This document shows positions 47,751-58,945 of a stretch of DNA of 64,000 nucleotides, one piece after another. The position numbers were made by a program, and so were the translations under genes. The notes under the pieces were generated by a model. It was not told the DNA's origin. It worked only from the letters and a program-made list of their open reading frames with translations, and searched no databases. The stretch comes from Lytechinus pictus. Lineage: Eukaryota; Echinodermata; Echinoidea; Temnopleuroida; Toxopneustidae. The number at the start of each line of letters is the position of its first letter. The stretch's first letter is position 1. Location: positions 4,231,001 through 4,295,000 of the forward strand of contig NC_087258.1 in NCBI RefSeq assembly GCF_037042905.1, in the 5' to 3' direction.

Positions 47751-48188
47751 TACAAACGACACCGTTCAGACGGTTTACGGGACTCGACCACTTCATATAT
47801 TTTTCGCTTGCTTTTTACCGTGTACTATAGTATACCATGAAGAGGACCATGAATAACCTATACGCGTTGAAACAATTATGGTCATCAGCAATTTCTAGTA
47901 AATTAATAAATGAATTATTTCTATTGACGCGAAAAAGCTTCCTGATGATGGGGTGGGGGGGTGGGGGTCGCCCCACCTATCACTTTTTTAGAGTATGTCT
48001 GTAAAACTAGACTTAAAAATGAAGCGTGCATATAAAGAATGTGATCGATTAATGATGTCTGCTAAGATGACGTCACATGTTCCTCTATGTCAATCTGAGA
48101 CCGCAGATGAGCACAGGGGACAAATCTGGGCTGTAATTGAAGTTTGATATGGAAGGTCTGATTTAAGACTAGTATACCAACTGTCTGA

Positions 48189-48374
48189 TCACACATGTTG
48201 ACTGGTGACTGATTTATCAGAGACATGTGAGTACCGCAAAGAAGCTCGTGATAGGAGAGGCATCATTCTAAAAGAAGCAAGCACAATCTCACAATGCGTT
48301 GACCGGATTGACTTCGCACAACCAATAATTGCAACTGAATATTTTTGTGCGTTTAAAATGCTTCCACTTGTCAA
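48189..48374 (-). CDS. Candidate receptor exon C, possible ligand-binding fold
   Basis: The frame reads QKYSVAIIGCAKSIRS and later IVLASFRMMPLLSRAS and HVSDKS. This recalls the VIG...S...LF.IP..S.A...LSDK block of class C GPCR and guanylyl-cyclase ectodomains, with small length differences. A possible acceptor is AATTAG|ATATTG; the donor is unclear. On its own this is suggestive only. Confidence 0.25.
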   Translation of the reverse strand: MTSGSILNAQKYSVAIIGCAKSIRSTHCEIVLASFRMMPLLSRASLRYSHVSDKSVTSQHV

Positions 48375-48761
48375 TATCTAATTCATCAGAGTAGTACGTA
48401 AGCTCTATAGGGGCACCAGCAAATCAACACTGCGTATGCATCATTAACAATACAACCACTGTACACACAAAACTTCAAATTGAAATGAATGAAAATCGAC
48501 TCTGAATTTGTTAATGAGTTTGGTTTCGATGAAATACAAATTCAACGCTCACTATTTATATTTTGATTCAAAACTAAAACCATAACCGAAAATGAAATCA
48601 AATTCACAAAGCCTCTCATTGGTTTAGGAATATCAAGTTACTAATCCAGTGTATGCTTATAGGATTCTGTACTCGAGTAGTAAATTATAATTATTTTGAT
48701 ATCGAAATATGTTGTTCATTCGGGCAAAAACGTCGTCCTTTTCAAGTCGTCAATAACAAAC

Positions 48762-49137
48762 ACAGCAAAAACTGTGGTGCTAATAGTGTACATACACTAT
48801 AACAACAAAATAAAGTGCTAAGTTAGCACTTCCAGAGCTTGTATAGTGACTGCACTTCGGAGAGCCGAATTAGAAATTCAAATTTGAACTAGAAAATTTG
48901 TACTCCGAAGTGCAGTCACTATACAAGCTCTGTAAGTGCTAAATTAGCCCTTCATTTGTCTTACTCCGATGCTTAATTTGTGGTGTTAGTTTAAAAACAA
49001 AGTGGATCATACAACACTCATAGTTTTTAATTCAACACTCTGTGTGGTGTTAAGTTCAATCTCAATGATGTAATTTTAACACCTTAGGTGTGGTCCTCCT
49101 AGTGACTCCAACTGGTGTCTTTTTTTCTAGAATGTAC
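48762..49137. mobile_element. MITE, ACACTGTAAAAGCTGTGG family, copy 2, with nested hairpin
   Basis: It begins ACACAGCAAAAACTGTGGTG and ends in a diverged counterpart (ACACCTTAGGTGTGGTCC...TCTAGAATGTA) of the other terminus of copy 1. A 98-bp hairpin sits inside at 48834-48931. Confidence 0.65.
48834..48931. repeat. 98-bp hairpin with 29-bp perfect arms
   Basis: The arm 48834-48862 (AGAGCTTGTATAGTGACTGC...) is exactly complementary to 48903-48931, with a ~40-nt AT-rich loop. Similar 18-bp sequences flank it (GTGCTAAGTTAGCACTTC and GTGCTAAATTAGCCCTTC). Confidence 0.8.
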
Positions 49138-49921
49138 GTTACGCCCAATCAATATAGGTTCCACTAATCACCTTGATCCAGTATTTCATCAGTGTTTTAT
49201 CTAGAAATTGCAGATATCTCTGGAAATGGGCAGATAGTGGGAATTGATATTCATAAACAGATTTCCACACTATCAATCACAGACGCAAGCTCTAATTGCA
49301 AGATTAACACAAAAACTATGCTTATATTTACTCCATAATTGCCAATAATAATCAAACCTTTTTGTAATTCATTTAATCCCATTCTTAAATCCTTAATCTC
49401 TTTTTAATCACGCTTAAGATATATTTATCTGTGTTATCCTTATGAATTCAAAACGAGATTTCGCGGTTATATATTGTTTACTGGTATCAATCAGAGAATG
49501 AAAATTAATATTATGGGTGCATACAGGGTTATTTTTTTAAACAGGATATTTTCTAGGTAATTATACAATAAGTATTTTTTGGTAAAACATACAATCGTGC
49601 CCACAGTAGCTCCATGGTTCTACTGTTTACTCGATGCAAACCACAGTCGAATTCAGTGATAATGTGAAAATGTGATGTCTGTATTTGAGCAGACGATATA
49701 AAGTGGAAAACCATACGGTAAAGTTTAAATTAGATTGAACTTGACTGATTGCAATTCAGGCATGATTACACTCTTCTAGTTTTGACTAAATCAGATAGCT
49801 CAGCATTTTTTTAATGTGTCAACAACGTACTACATGATGTATTTTGTTTCTAGCATATTTGTTTGTATGTCTTTTTAAGCTTGAACATATCATTGGTTAT
49901 AATGTCTCTTTTTGAGAATCT

Positions 49922-49955
49922 ACCCCCCCCCCCTCTCTCTCTCTCTCTCTCCTCT
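49922..49955. repeat. C run and CT microsatellite
   Basis: A C homopolymer followed by TCTCTC repeats. Confidence 0.85.
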
Positions 49956-50539
49956 TTTCTCGCTTTCTGTAATTCTACGAATTCTACATCGACACAAAAA
50001 GTCATACATACTGCAACATGTGCCTCTCGTCCTTATTTAAAAAAATGTATGATAATGATAATGGGAGGTGCCCGATCGAATGTTTCCGCTTCGGGATTAA
50101 CCCCCCCCTTTTTTTTCCCCTTGTCATTTTTTCATAGCAACTATCATGCCCTGATATAAATAAGAAAAAAAATTCTCTTTTTTTTGTTAGGGGGGAGGTT
50201 ATGGACAAACATTTATTGCCCAAGTTAGTTCTTTGGGGAAAGGGGGTGGAGTCTGGTATAGGTGAGGACATCACAAAAGAATGATTTCAATTAATCAATG
50301 CGGTATAATGAGTCATGCAAGTTCAGGTTAAGGTCATACCATCACACTCAAGCCCATCACAATAGTTAAAATCGATAGATATCACGGTGTCTGAAAGAAT
50401 TAGCCGAGTGGTAACCATAATGTTTCATATTGATTGTTGAGTCACCAGTATTGATACATGCCAAAATAACATCGGTTTGGTTTCATCCTTGCAATTTTTG
50501 TCTGACCAAATTTATGTGGGCCCTTTCTGAAATTGTTTC

Positions 50540-50601
50540 CAGTGGCGTATTGAGGGGAGGGGCACGTGCCCATGGCACCTTTCATCCTAGATACGCCACT
50601 G
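50540..50601. mobile_element. 62-bp hAT-type micro-MITE with perfect target duplication
   Basis: CAGTGGCGTAT at the left and ATACGCCACTG at the right form an 11-bp perfect inverted repeat. ATTGTTTC occurs immediately before (50532-50539) and after (50602-50609). Only 62 bp of element remain. Confidence 0.88.
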
Positions 50602-51284
50602 ATTGTTTCTTTCTTTGTTTTCCAGTAATTATGAGAGAGTGTAATGCTCTCATGCTGTCATGACATATTCGGCAGTTTCGATACAGTTAAGTATAAAAAA
50701 ATGTAAAAAATTGAAGAAAATGGGGGTTGCATGTACAAAAAGGATCGATCATTTTATGGAATTGCCTTTTTTTTCTTAGCAAGTACATCTTTACGGAATC
50801 GGTCGCATTAATTCGAAAAATTTGCATAAGTTTTTCGTTCCGCGAACTTTCATTCTAACTAACGTGCATGGAGATCAAACAAACTAAAAAGTGGTTTCCT
50901 TCATCAACAGTAAACTGAATAAGCATTTCTATTGATATGGTCGGCATATTTAAAACCACCCCCCCCCCCCCCCCAGTTCTCCACCCGAATATTTCTTGGG
51001 AACCTACTATCGAACATGAAACTTCAGGAAGGTCCCTATCATCAACCCAACCTTGTGCAAATTTATGCATTTTCCGTCACGACCTGAAGGTTTATTCGCT
51101 CGGGAATTTTACCTCCGTTGTCATGGTGATGGATATATCAACGATTGTCAAGGATTGGGGCACTAATCGCCATGATCATCACTCTCCTGTATGGCGTTCA
51201 AGATAGTTCTGATTCACTGAATATATCAGGCGAAAATAGCCATTCAAAAGGAAATAGTTTTTGCTTACATCAAGAACCAGGGGA

Positions 51285-51352
51285 GGATCCAGGATTTCAC
51301 AGGGGGGGGGGGGATGGGTCGGATATGCCCCTCCCCTGGATCTGCAACTGTC
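51285..51352. repeat. Short GGATCC/poly-G repeat
   Basis: CAGGGGAGGATCCAGGATT...CCCCTGGATCTGCAACTG resembles the ends of the MITE at 42905 around a G run. No target duplication was found; probably a shrunken relative. Confidence 0.5.
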
Positions 51353-51716
51353 GAGTAAACGTAACATTTCTTGCTTATAAACTTTTTAGGGGTGGTGTTT
51401 TCCAATAGCCTGTCATATAATCCAATCACACAGTGCCTCCAATATTGGTTGTAATAAAAAGTGATTTTCTCTGTTGAGAACAAATAAGATGAGGCATTGT
51501 CGCACAGATCATAATTATTCACCATTTCATGATTTTGAAAAAGACACCCCCCTACAAATGCATTGAAGCCCACAACCATAATGAATCAATTCAAATAATG
51601 AATGCAAACGGTTGTCTTGGATGAATAATACGATGTGGCGGAGGGGGTGATCCGTGACCCTCTGTATTGATCAGTATAATCAATTCTTTATCAGTAATAT
51701 CGCTGTCGGCCTTTAC

Positions 51717-51757
51717 CGTTGTTTAGCACTAATGCTAATAACATCGTTGAAGGCATG
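51717..51757 (-). CDS. Very tentative short receptor exon
   Basis: A 41-bp stretch between CATATAAG and GTAAAGG encodes RMPSTMLLALVLNN|G when joined in phase to the exon at 52039. This slightly resembles the EAM..AI..INN helix of class C receptors. The acceptor lacks a pyrimidine tract. Confidence 0.12.
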
Positions 51758-52038
51758 CTTATATGTTTTGTATAGGTCTTTATCTTCATTTCAGTATTTA
51801 CATTACACCCATGTATATTGAAATGAGTGTCAAAACCATGTAGTCTGCATCTTTCATGATTATTTGTTTTTTCAATATTCGGTTGATATTAATAAAATGA
51901 TTATGATAATTATAATAATTAACACTTTGTGGGCATCAACGGAAAGACAAGAAAGAATCAAAATCAAATAGCTATGCATAACTTTTTTTTACCGTTTTCA
52001 TCAAGACATCCATTATGAAAGTGAATACAAAAACTTAC

Positions 52039-52639
52039 CGTTTGTAAATGGACAATACTGCACAGAATTCTGTATATCGTCCTGATTTTTCTTGGTATAA
52101 CCTTGCCTGGATCAAGATAGCATCGATCGACACACCCCCTGATGCTCGTATAGCTGCTATTCCATTACCGCGAAGCTGACAAAAATAGAAACAGAAAATA
52201 GTACACTGGTCTGTGAATAAAGGCATAGTATGTTATATTACACGCAGCACAATATAACTATTATGTCACATGATGTTAGTAACCGGGCATAAAATATAAT
52301 ATGCACGCGTTAACAGGTGAAGGTTTGTACTAATACCCGTTTATATTCGATATAAACACACGCTAGTAATATAATTAACATGATTGGAGAATATCCGTTC
52401 GTTAGGATAGGTGATGCCATCGAGAAAAAAAAAATGATTTTCGTTTCCAATAATTGAAATTCAACAAATTTAAATCCACTGTGCTAATTGAAGATGAGTG
52501 TTTATAAAAAAAACAAAAAAAACGTCAACAATAAAAAAAAGGATGGGACGTCCTTTCTCCAGTTATCATAATAGGCCTATACCTGCGTATTGATGTGAAG
52601 CAGCAACAGCAAAATGATGCCAGCAGCGATTATTGTCAT
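52039..52639 (-). CDS. First two coding exons of a secreted or membrane protein, possibly a receptor
   Basis: Exon 52639-52583 starts ATG immediately after TTTTAGCAG and encodes MTIIAAGIILLLLLHINTQ, a clear signal peptide; the donor is CAG|GTATAG. Exon 52175-52039 has acceptor TTTTGTCAG|CTTCG and donor AAACG|GTAAGT and encodes LRGNGIAAIRASGGVSIDAI, LIQARLYQEKSGRYTEFCAV and LSIYK, phase 2. A G-x-SIDAI...G..FC arrangement is compatible with the start of a class C GPCR ectodomain (GGLFP..., C), but I do not recognise it with certainty. The gene would continue towards lower coordinates. Confidence 0.6.
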
Positions 52640-53109
52640 CTGCTAAAATCAAAATAATAAGGTAAAAGTAAATAACCAATATACTTTCACTACCGAATAT
52701 CCTGCTGACCAAGATAAAATCGAATACAACTTACACGTGTCACAACAGGGAATTCCCTCCTACAATGTCAATATGCGGAGAATATTGTGCGAGAGCACAT
52801 ATGAGGCAAAGACCGGCAAACTGAATGAGGATTGCCTGAATCCTGATTTATTACGATCGTGAAGAGCGCGCGCAAACGCATTTTCGTTCTGATGGTTTCC
52901 TTTTTGCAGAGGAGAGAATGATGTCATCCCACATTTTACCCCACCCTCGAACTACTTGCCAACATTTTCCTATTTTTCCAGGTCTCAACTTTTCTCTGCA
53001 TTTTTCCATCATTAGCTTGTCCATGTTTACTTGTTTATCAATGAATACATGTTTTATATATATATTTACTATTATACAATTCTTGGGATACAGTGTCAAT
53101 CTGCAGTCT

Positions 53110-53123
53110 GTTTCCATGGTAAC
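53110..53123. promoter_or_regulatory. X-box-like GTTTCCATGGTAAC upstream of the signal-peptide exon
   Basis: Fits the RFX consensus. It lies about 470 bp above the putative receptor start on the minus strand, a plausible promoter position. Untested. Confidence 0.35.
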
Positions 53124-53407
53124 AATCGAGAAGCGGCTGCTACTGTATGGTAGAAGACTTGGAACCCAGTATGCTGCATCCGGTACTTGCTGATATGTCG
53201 GATGATGTTTGAGCAAGCCTTAGTGTTTCAAAACACTGAGTTAAAATATATGAAAATCTGAAGATTATATAAAACAGGTACTCTCACAACTCAGTACTCA
53301 GTATGTCTGTCTCTCTGTCTCGGTTTGTGCCTCCCCCTCTCACTGTCTGTTTGTTTTTGCACCCACCCCTTTTTCTTAAATTAATGTGTGAAGATCTCTC
53401 TCTTCAC

Positions 53408-55455
53408 TTTTTTTTTTTTTTTTTTTCAATATGTTTTTATTAAGGATTTCATTCAAATGAATTACATAAACTGCAGATGAATACAAAACAAAATACAAAT
53501 CTTCATTTCATATCAACAAGGATATGCAAAAAAGTACATATATATTTACCAAGAACTGAAGCAAATAAGGACGGAATGAAACTCCTTAAAATTATACTTT
53601 TATATCTGAAAAAAAAAAAAATAACTCAACTGAGTCCCCAACCCTCTATGTATTTCAATAATAATTAATGTTAAATGGCTATATAAATGATTTGCAGGAA
53701 AACAGAAATCAACCTAATTGTATTATCATTGCATCCCATTTTAAATCAAGCTTCAACATAACTTTACATAATTATACACACATACACACACCCACCTTAA
53801 CACCCATACACACATGCACATACCACGCATACGTAAACAAACACAATATATACAAATCTGCATAATGAACGTTTAACATTTTGGCGCAATAGGATACAGA
53901 AAGAAAAAAAAAACCTGCAAATCATATTGATACAAGAGAAGGGGAAATTGAAAAGAACTAGTAAAAAGAAAAAAAAAAAAACATCAACATACACACCAGG
54001 ATTCACACTCGCACCACACTAGACACATCCCACCTGTTCACATTCAAATCCCTTTTCACCTTCAGTTCATCCCATTTCTGCAAATGTAAACTTAACTTGC
54101 CTGACTTCGTTGCCAGGCGTCTTTCTTCTTCTATACAACCCGTTATATATTTGTGTATTTTAATAAATGACGGTACCCGGCCTTCAGCTCTGGAATTAAA
54201 AATTGCATATTTAATAAAAAGAATAACAGAATTGACACATTTAATTCTACAAGAATTTCCAGGTAACCCTAAGAATATTTCCCTCCAATTCAAAGTTCTT
54301 AATTCAGCTAAACAAAAATGATCAATACAAAATTGCCAAAGAGGTTTAACTTTTATGCAATCCATGAGTATATGAAAGTACGATTCAGTTTTTGTACAAC
54401 CAAACGAACAATAATTATCTCCCACGAAACCAAATCTCATCAAATGCTCTTTTGTATATATTGCTCCATGTAAAAGCATAAACTGAAATTCCCTTTGTTT
54501 TCTTATAAGAGTTGTACTCCTGATATATTCAAATAATTTACAAATATCTACATCAGTAAAATCAAAATCACTGTGACCATCCTTAAGTGTTAACTTGTAT
54601 AGCTCTTGTAGCTTAGTTATAAACAAGTTATAAATTGTTTTTGATTTAATTACTTCAAAAGCTGTTTCCTGTTTTCCAATATTCATACTTATCCCAAAGT
54701 CTACCAAATCAATTTTTTTAAACTTTATTAAACTATTAAAATTTTTCCAGCTTGCTGGTATAACGTGCACAATATCTATTATTTGGAGAAGTTGATTTGC
54801 GGTAATACCGAGATTTTGAAAAAAAGTCACAGGCTTCAAGTGGCCATTATCAAAGATTTGATCAACGCTAAATATTCCTTTATTAAAAAGATCATTGTCA
54901 AAAATTGTTTTACCTTTGATACAAATATGTTGATTATTGAATATAATAGGGTTAACCTCCTCTTCAGAATAACGAAATCTCCTTAAGTCTTGCCAAGCCT
55001 TCATCATTTCTGAATAAAATGGGGGCATTTTTATATTTAATTTTGAAGTGTCAAAGTCACATAGAAACAGAAATCTCCCCCCAACTGATCGAAAACAAAA
55101 ATCAAAATACAATTTCCATCCTGCATCTCGTTCTCCGTAAAGTAATCGCTTAAGCCACATTAAACGTTGAGACTTTACAAACAACTTAAAATTCATCATT
55201 TTTAAACCCCCTTGTGAGTAATCCTGGTACATTATAATTCTCTTTATCCGATCTTTTCCGGACCATAAAAATTCAAATGTAATCTTTTCAACGTCAGCAT
55301 ACAACCACTGAGGAACCACTATTAGTGACGAAACAAAGTTTAGCCTTGACAATGCATATGTTTTTAACAAGTGAATTTTCCCCATAAGTGTGAGATCCCT
55401 TTGTTTCCACCATCCCAACAGTCTTTTTATTTTACTAAGTATTTCTTTGTAATTC
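53408..55455 (-). mobile_element. 5'-truncated non-LTR retrotransposon (LINE, L1/Tx1-like)
   Basis: A frame of about 480 codons (55455-54003) encodes the C-terminal part of a LINE ORF2: ILSKIKRLLGWWKQRDLTLM, GKIHLLKTYALSRLNFVSS, FLWSGKDRIKR, YSQGGLKMMNF and a late Cys/His cluster (GCTKTESYFHILMDC, zf-RVT-like). The endonuclease and the reverse transcriptase core (FADD box) are missing. The 3' UTR runs to an AATAAA-like signal and an A19 tail on the minus strand (T run at 53408-53426). The 5' break falls at a CA microsatellite. The reading frame is intact, so the insertion may be recent, but it is dead on arrival. Confidence 0.88.
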
Positions 55456-55660
55456 ACACACACACACACACACACACTCATTCTCTCTTTCTCTCACTCT
55501 CCCTCTTTATCTGTCGTTCTCCTCCTCCCCTCCTTTTTCACCCCCCTCCCCTCTCATCACCATACCCCCCTCTCTACTATCCTGCCCCTTCCCCCACCTT
55601 CCCCTGGGGTCACCCCCCTCCCCTACCCCCTCACCCCAGTCGGTAGTCATTCATTGTATT
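55455..55660. repeat. CA microsatellite and pyrimidine-rich tract
   Basis: CACACA over about 25 bp, then CTCTCT and CCCC-rich sequence. Confidence 0.85.
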
Positions 55661-58600
55661 GTGGTGGGTGAGTCAGAGGTGAGGTTCCCGCTAGGTACTT
55701 CCTTTTGACAGAATGGAAACCCTTCATTAGTAGCACCACCTGTGGTGTGTCTTACCTTTCACACAATCGTTAACCAACTTAAAATCATTAACAGTTGTAA
55801 TATAATTAATCATTCCACGTGGTAATATTACGTTTTCATATCCAAATAAATCAATAAATTAAAAGCAAACGTTTCAATCCAATTTTTTCTTTTCTTATTT
55901 TTCTCTTGGTTGAATATTATTTTCATCCATCCACTTTATCCATATTTTATCATTTCTCAAATTATGGTTATGTAAAATTTCTTATGAAATGCATCACATT
56001 GACAACATTTTTCTAATTATATACACCAATGCTTTTCAAGTGTTCCAACAATCAATTGAAACATGAATCTAGACCTCAAAATGACCTATTATATGACTTG
56101 TATTATTGGTCACATCATTCACAAAAGGCTGCTTGGTGTGGATATAATTTCAGGACAGACAAAACTCTATAAAAAAAATATATAAACCAAGTGTTTGTTG
56201 TGACTAGACTACTGTCTCCACTTTATGAATAGAAACGAGATGTATATCGCAATTGTTCATATTTCGAATCATGGCCGAATGGTATTGACATTAACACAAT
56301 ACTACCACTTACATCTATTCTTCTATTCCTACCGTTTGCAGTCTACCATAACTACGTTTTATGTCTTGAGCAGATATAGAATTCGATTGCAACATATACA
56401 TCACATACACAAACAAAGTGTAAAGGGAGAAAAGAGTGTGATGAAAGGCAATGAATAAAAGAGGAAGAAGAAGAACCAAAAAAAGAAGATAAATATTTTT
56501 GTTTCATAAATAAATTTTTATATCTTATAATGAAGAAAAAAACAATTAGGAATAGGTCATTAAAGAAAGTGAAAGATTATCCTTCAGTTTGATTGTCAGA
56601 AAACTCAATAGAATATAATGCTGAGAAGTGTTTAAACTTGCCATCATAACCCGATTAAGCATTTTTTTTCTTCTTTGAGTAAAGTTTTTTATTCCCCCCT
56701 TTTTTTTTTGGGGGGGGTGAACTTCCAGCCCCCCTGGATATCTAATGGTGCATCCCTAATGTCATTTCCAGCAGCGCCTCCAACCTTCTTCAAATATATA
56801 TTTTTAAGATATTCATTAATGAAATAACGGAGACCAGCATATCAGTCGTTATATTCTTAAAAAAATGCAAACTCTATCAAATTCTTAAAGCTCACTAGTA
56901 TATAGATGGGGGCTCTTGGGAGCACTGAGGCCCAAAGAATTCCAGGGTCAACGAAAAAAGGGAAAGCACCAATATTTTTTTATTTCTTTTAAATCAAGGT
57001 AATAATGTTCACTAATTCGCAACTTTATTTTCTGAACAGAAATCTTGACAAAAATATTGGTTGATTATACCATGCACAGACTGACTAAGACGGATCATAT
57101 ACTACCCTATTCTTACTTCTGATTTTCAATTTCTTTTAAAATATCTTTCTCAATCTAAACAGAACGTAACTTTATTTTCATCCTATTTGCCCATGATAAC
57201 AATCTATGTAATACAATAAAGAAAGAGACCTAAGGGAAAAGGATAGAGAGTGGACTAGACAAAAATAAAATGCAATATTCTCATCGAGATAGTTTTTATT
57301 GTCTGCTCAAATTCCCACAGGCAACAATATCAGTAAGAAAGATTGGTTACGAGCTTGGGGTTCTCGAATATGACAGTTGAAAATTTTGATCAGATTTATT
57401 ATCTCGTACACAGTTTAATGAACTCAAAGTGAATTAATGGAGAGTAGCTTCACATCGAAGTACAAAAGATGAAACACACGACCCAACATTTAATTGCGAA
57501 CGATCTCAAGCCTATTTAACTTAATCAGAAATTTAAAAAAAATCAATATTTTGGGTATCCAGAAAGCCCTTACAGTGTTCTGATGTTTATATATTGGAGC
57601 GATTAATAACCATAACGATGATGAGATATTCCCCTCCCCTCTTTCATCTTCCTTATTCCTTTTTCTCATTATACCCTCTTTCGATTTCTTCTTCTTTTTT
57701 TCTTCATCTTGTTCTTCTTCATTATACCGGTATACTGTTTATTCTTTGCCTTCCCTCTGAATAACAAGCTCCCATTCCCTTATTTTTCGAATTTCCTCTT
57801 TCTTTCAATCCTTCATTGAATCCTCTTCCTCATTTTGTTCATATAGTTAGCTTAGTGTTGCTTTAAAGTATAAAGTTATCTGGGATTGCTTTACAAATGT
57901 TTAAAATCTGACCAAAGTTCAAACTTTCGATCACTTTCAGTATTTGCGCTAAATATAATTGGACATGCGCAATCAAAGACAGGTCTTCGCTGCTATAAGC
58001 CACTCGTCTTCGGTAGAAGAGTCATTACCTAGCGACGTGTATAGCCAATGGTGGTATGAAGTCATACTCTAAGAATAGTGCATGATGTGATGTCCAGGGC
58101 AAGGTGATATTTCAGCCCCTGGGTTTTATTTTCGAGGTAAATTTTTTTTTTAGTTCGAGATATCGATTTGATTCCACAATGGTGAAGAAAATAAACACTA
58201 ACTTAAGCACGTTAAGGTTTATGTAATGAAATGAGTCATTTTCTATAAATGCCTCAATGTACAAGAAGTTCAGGCAAAGGAACCGAAAATCGTAACATTA
58301 TACACGAGCTTCTTCTGCCATTATTGTAATCATCATAATATTCATTTAAAATACTGTCATATATATTTACGAAATAGATTACTATTCCATGTAAATATAA
58401 AGATTAAGGTAACATGATTTTCCTGAAAGTGTATTAGCTTTCTGCATTGTATGAATTTTGAATAAATTCACTCATCCCTGTCTTTGTTATTGTTATATTA
58501 AAGATGCTTTAAATACATCATTCAAAGTTTATACATTATGATGCTTTCATCTCGTTCATTTAGAATTCTTAAAGAAGTATCGGGCATTCTTTCATAAACT

Positions 58601-58945
58601 ATGGGTTCCAAAAGAAACTGATCAAACTTGACAAGGGCACTGCACAAATTCCACTCAGTCAAAATGAACAATATTTTGACACAGGCTTCATTCAATAATC
58701 ATTACAAAGCACATGTGAATAATTGATTAATCACAGACAGGCTATATAGCCCCTCAGATCAATAAGTTTCAGAATCCAAAGTTGCAAAATGGCAACAGAA
58801 GGACCAATGAACATGAAATGGAATTTTTTCCCCCAAGTTTCTGGAAGTGATCATTCAGTCTTATTGTTCTGTCATTAAATTTACAACCGTCTTCAAGGTC
58901 CTAAGAGGATATTGCTTGATTTCTCTGTTTTGTTTTATTTTTCAG
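55661..58945. other. Gene-poor DNA
   Basis: No exon or element was recognised with confidence. A T/G homopolymer at 56698-56718 and CT-rich sequence at 57630-57720 are present. Confidence 0.4.

Noticed and set aside
51145..51408. Plus-strand frame beginning SRIGALIAMIITLLYG, looking like a signal peptide
   Set aside because: No ATG at the hydrophobic start, a stop closely upstream, and it runs into a poly-G repeat; no donor found.
52851..53216. 121-codon minus-strand frame above the signal-peptide exon
   Set aside because: No motif; it covers the presumed promoter region and the X-box, and the start codon context is weak.
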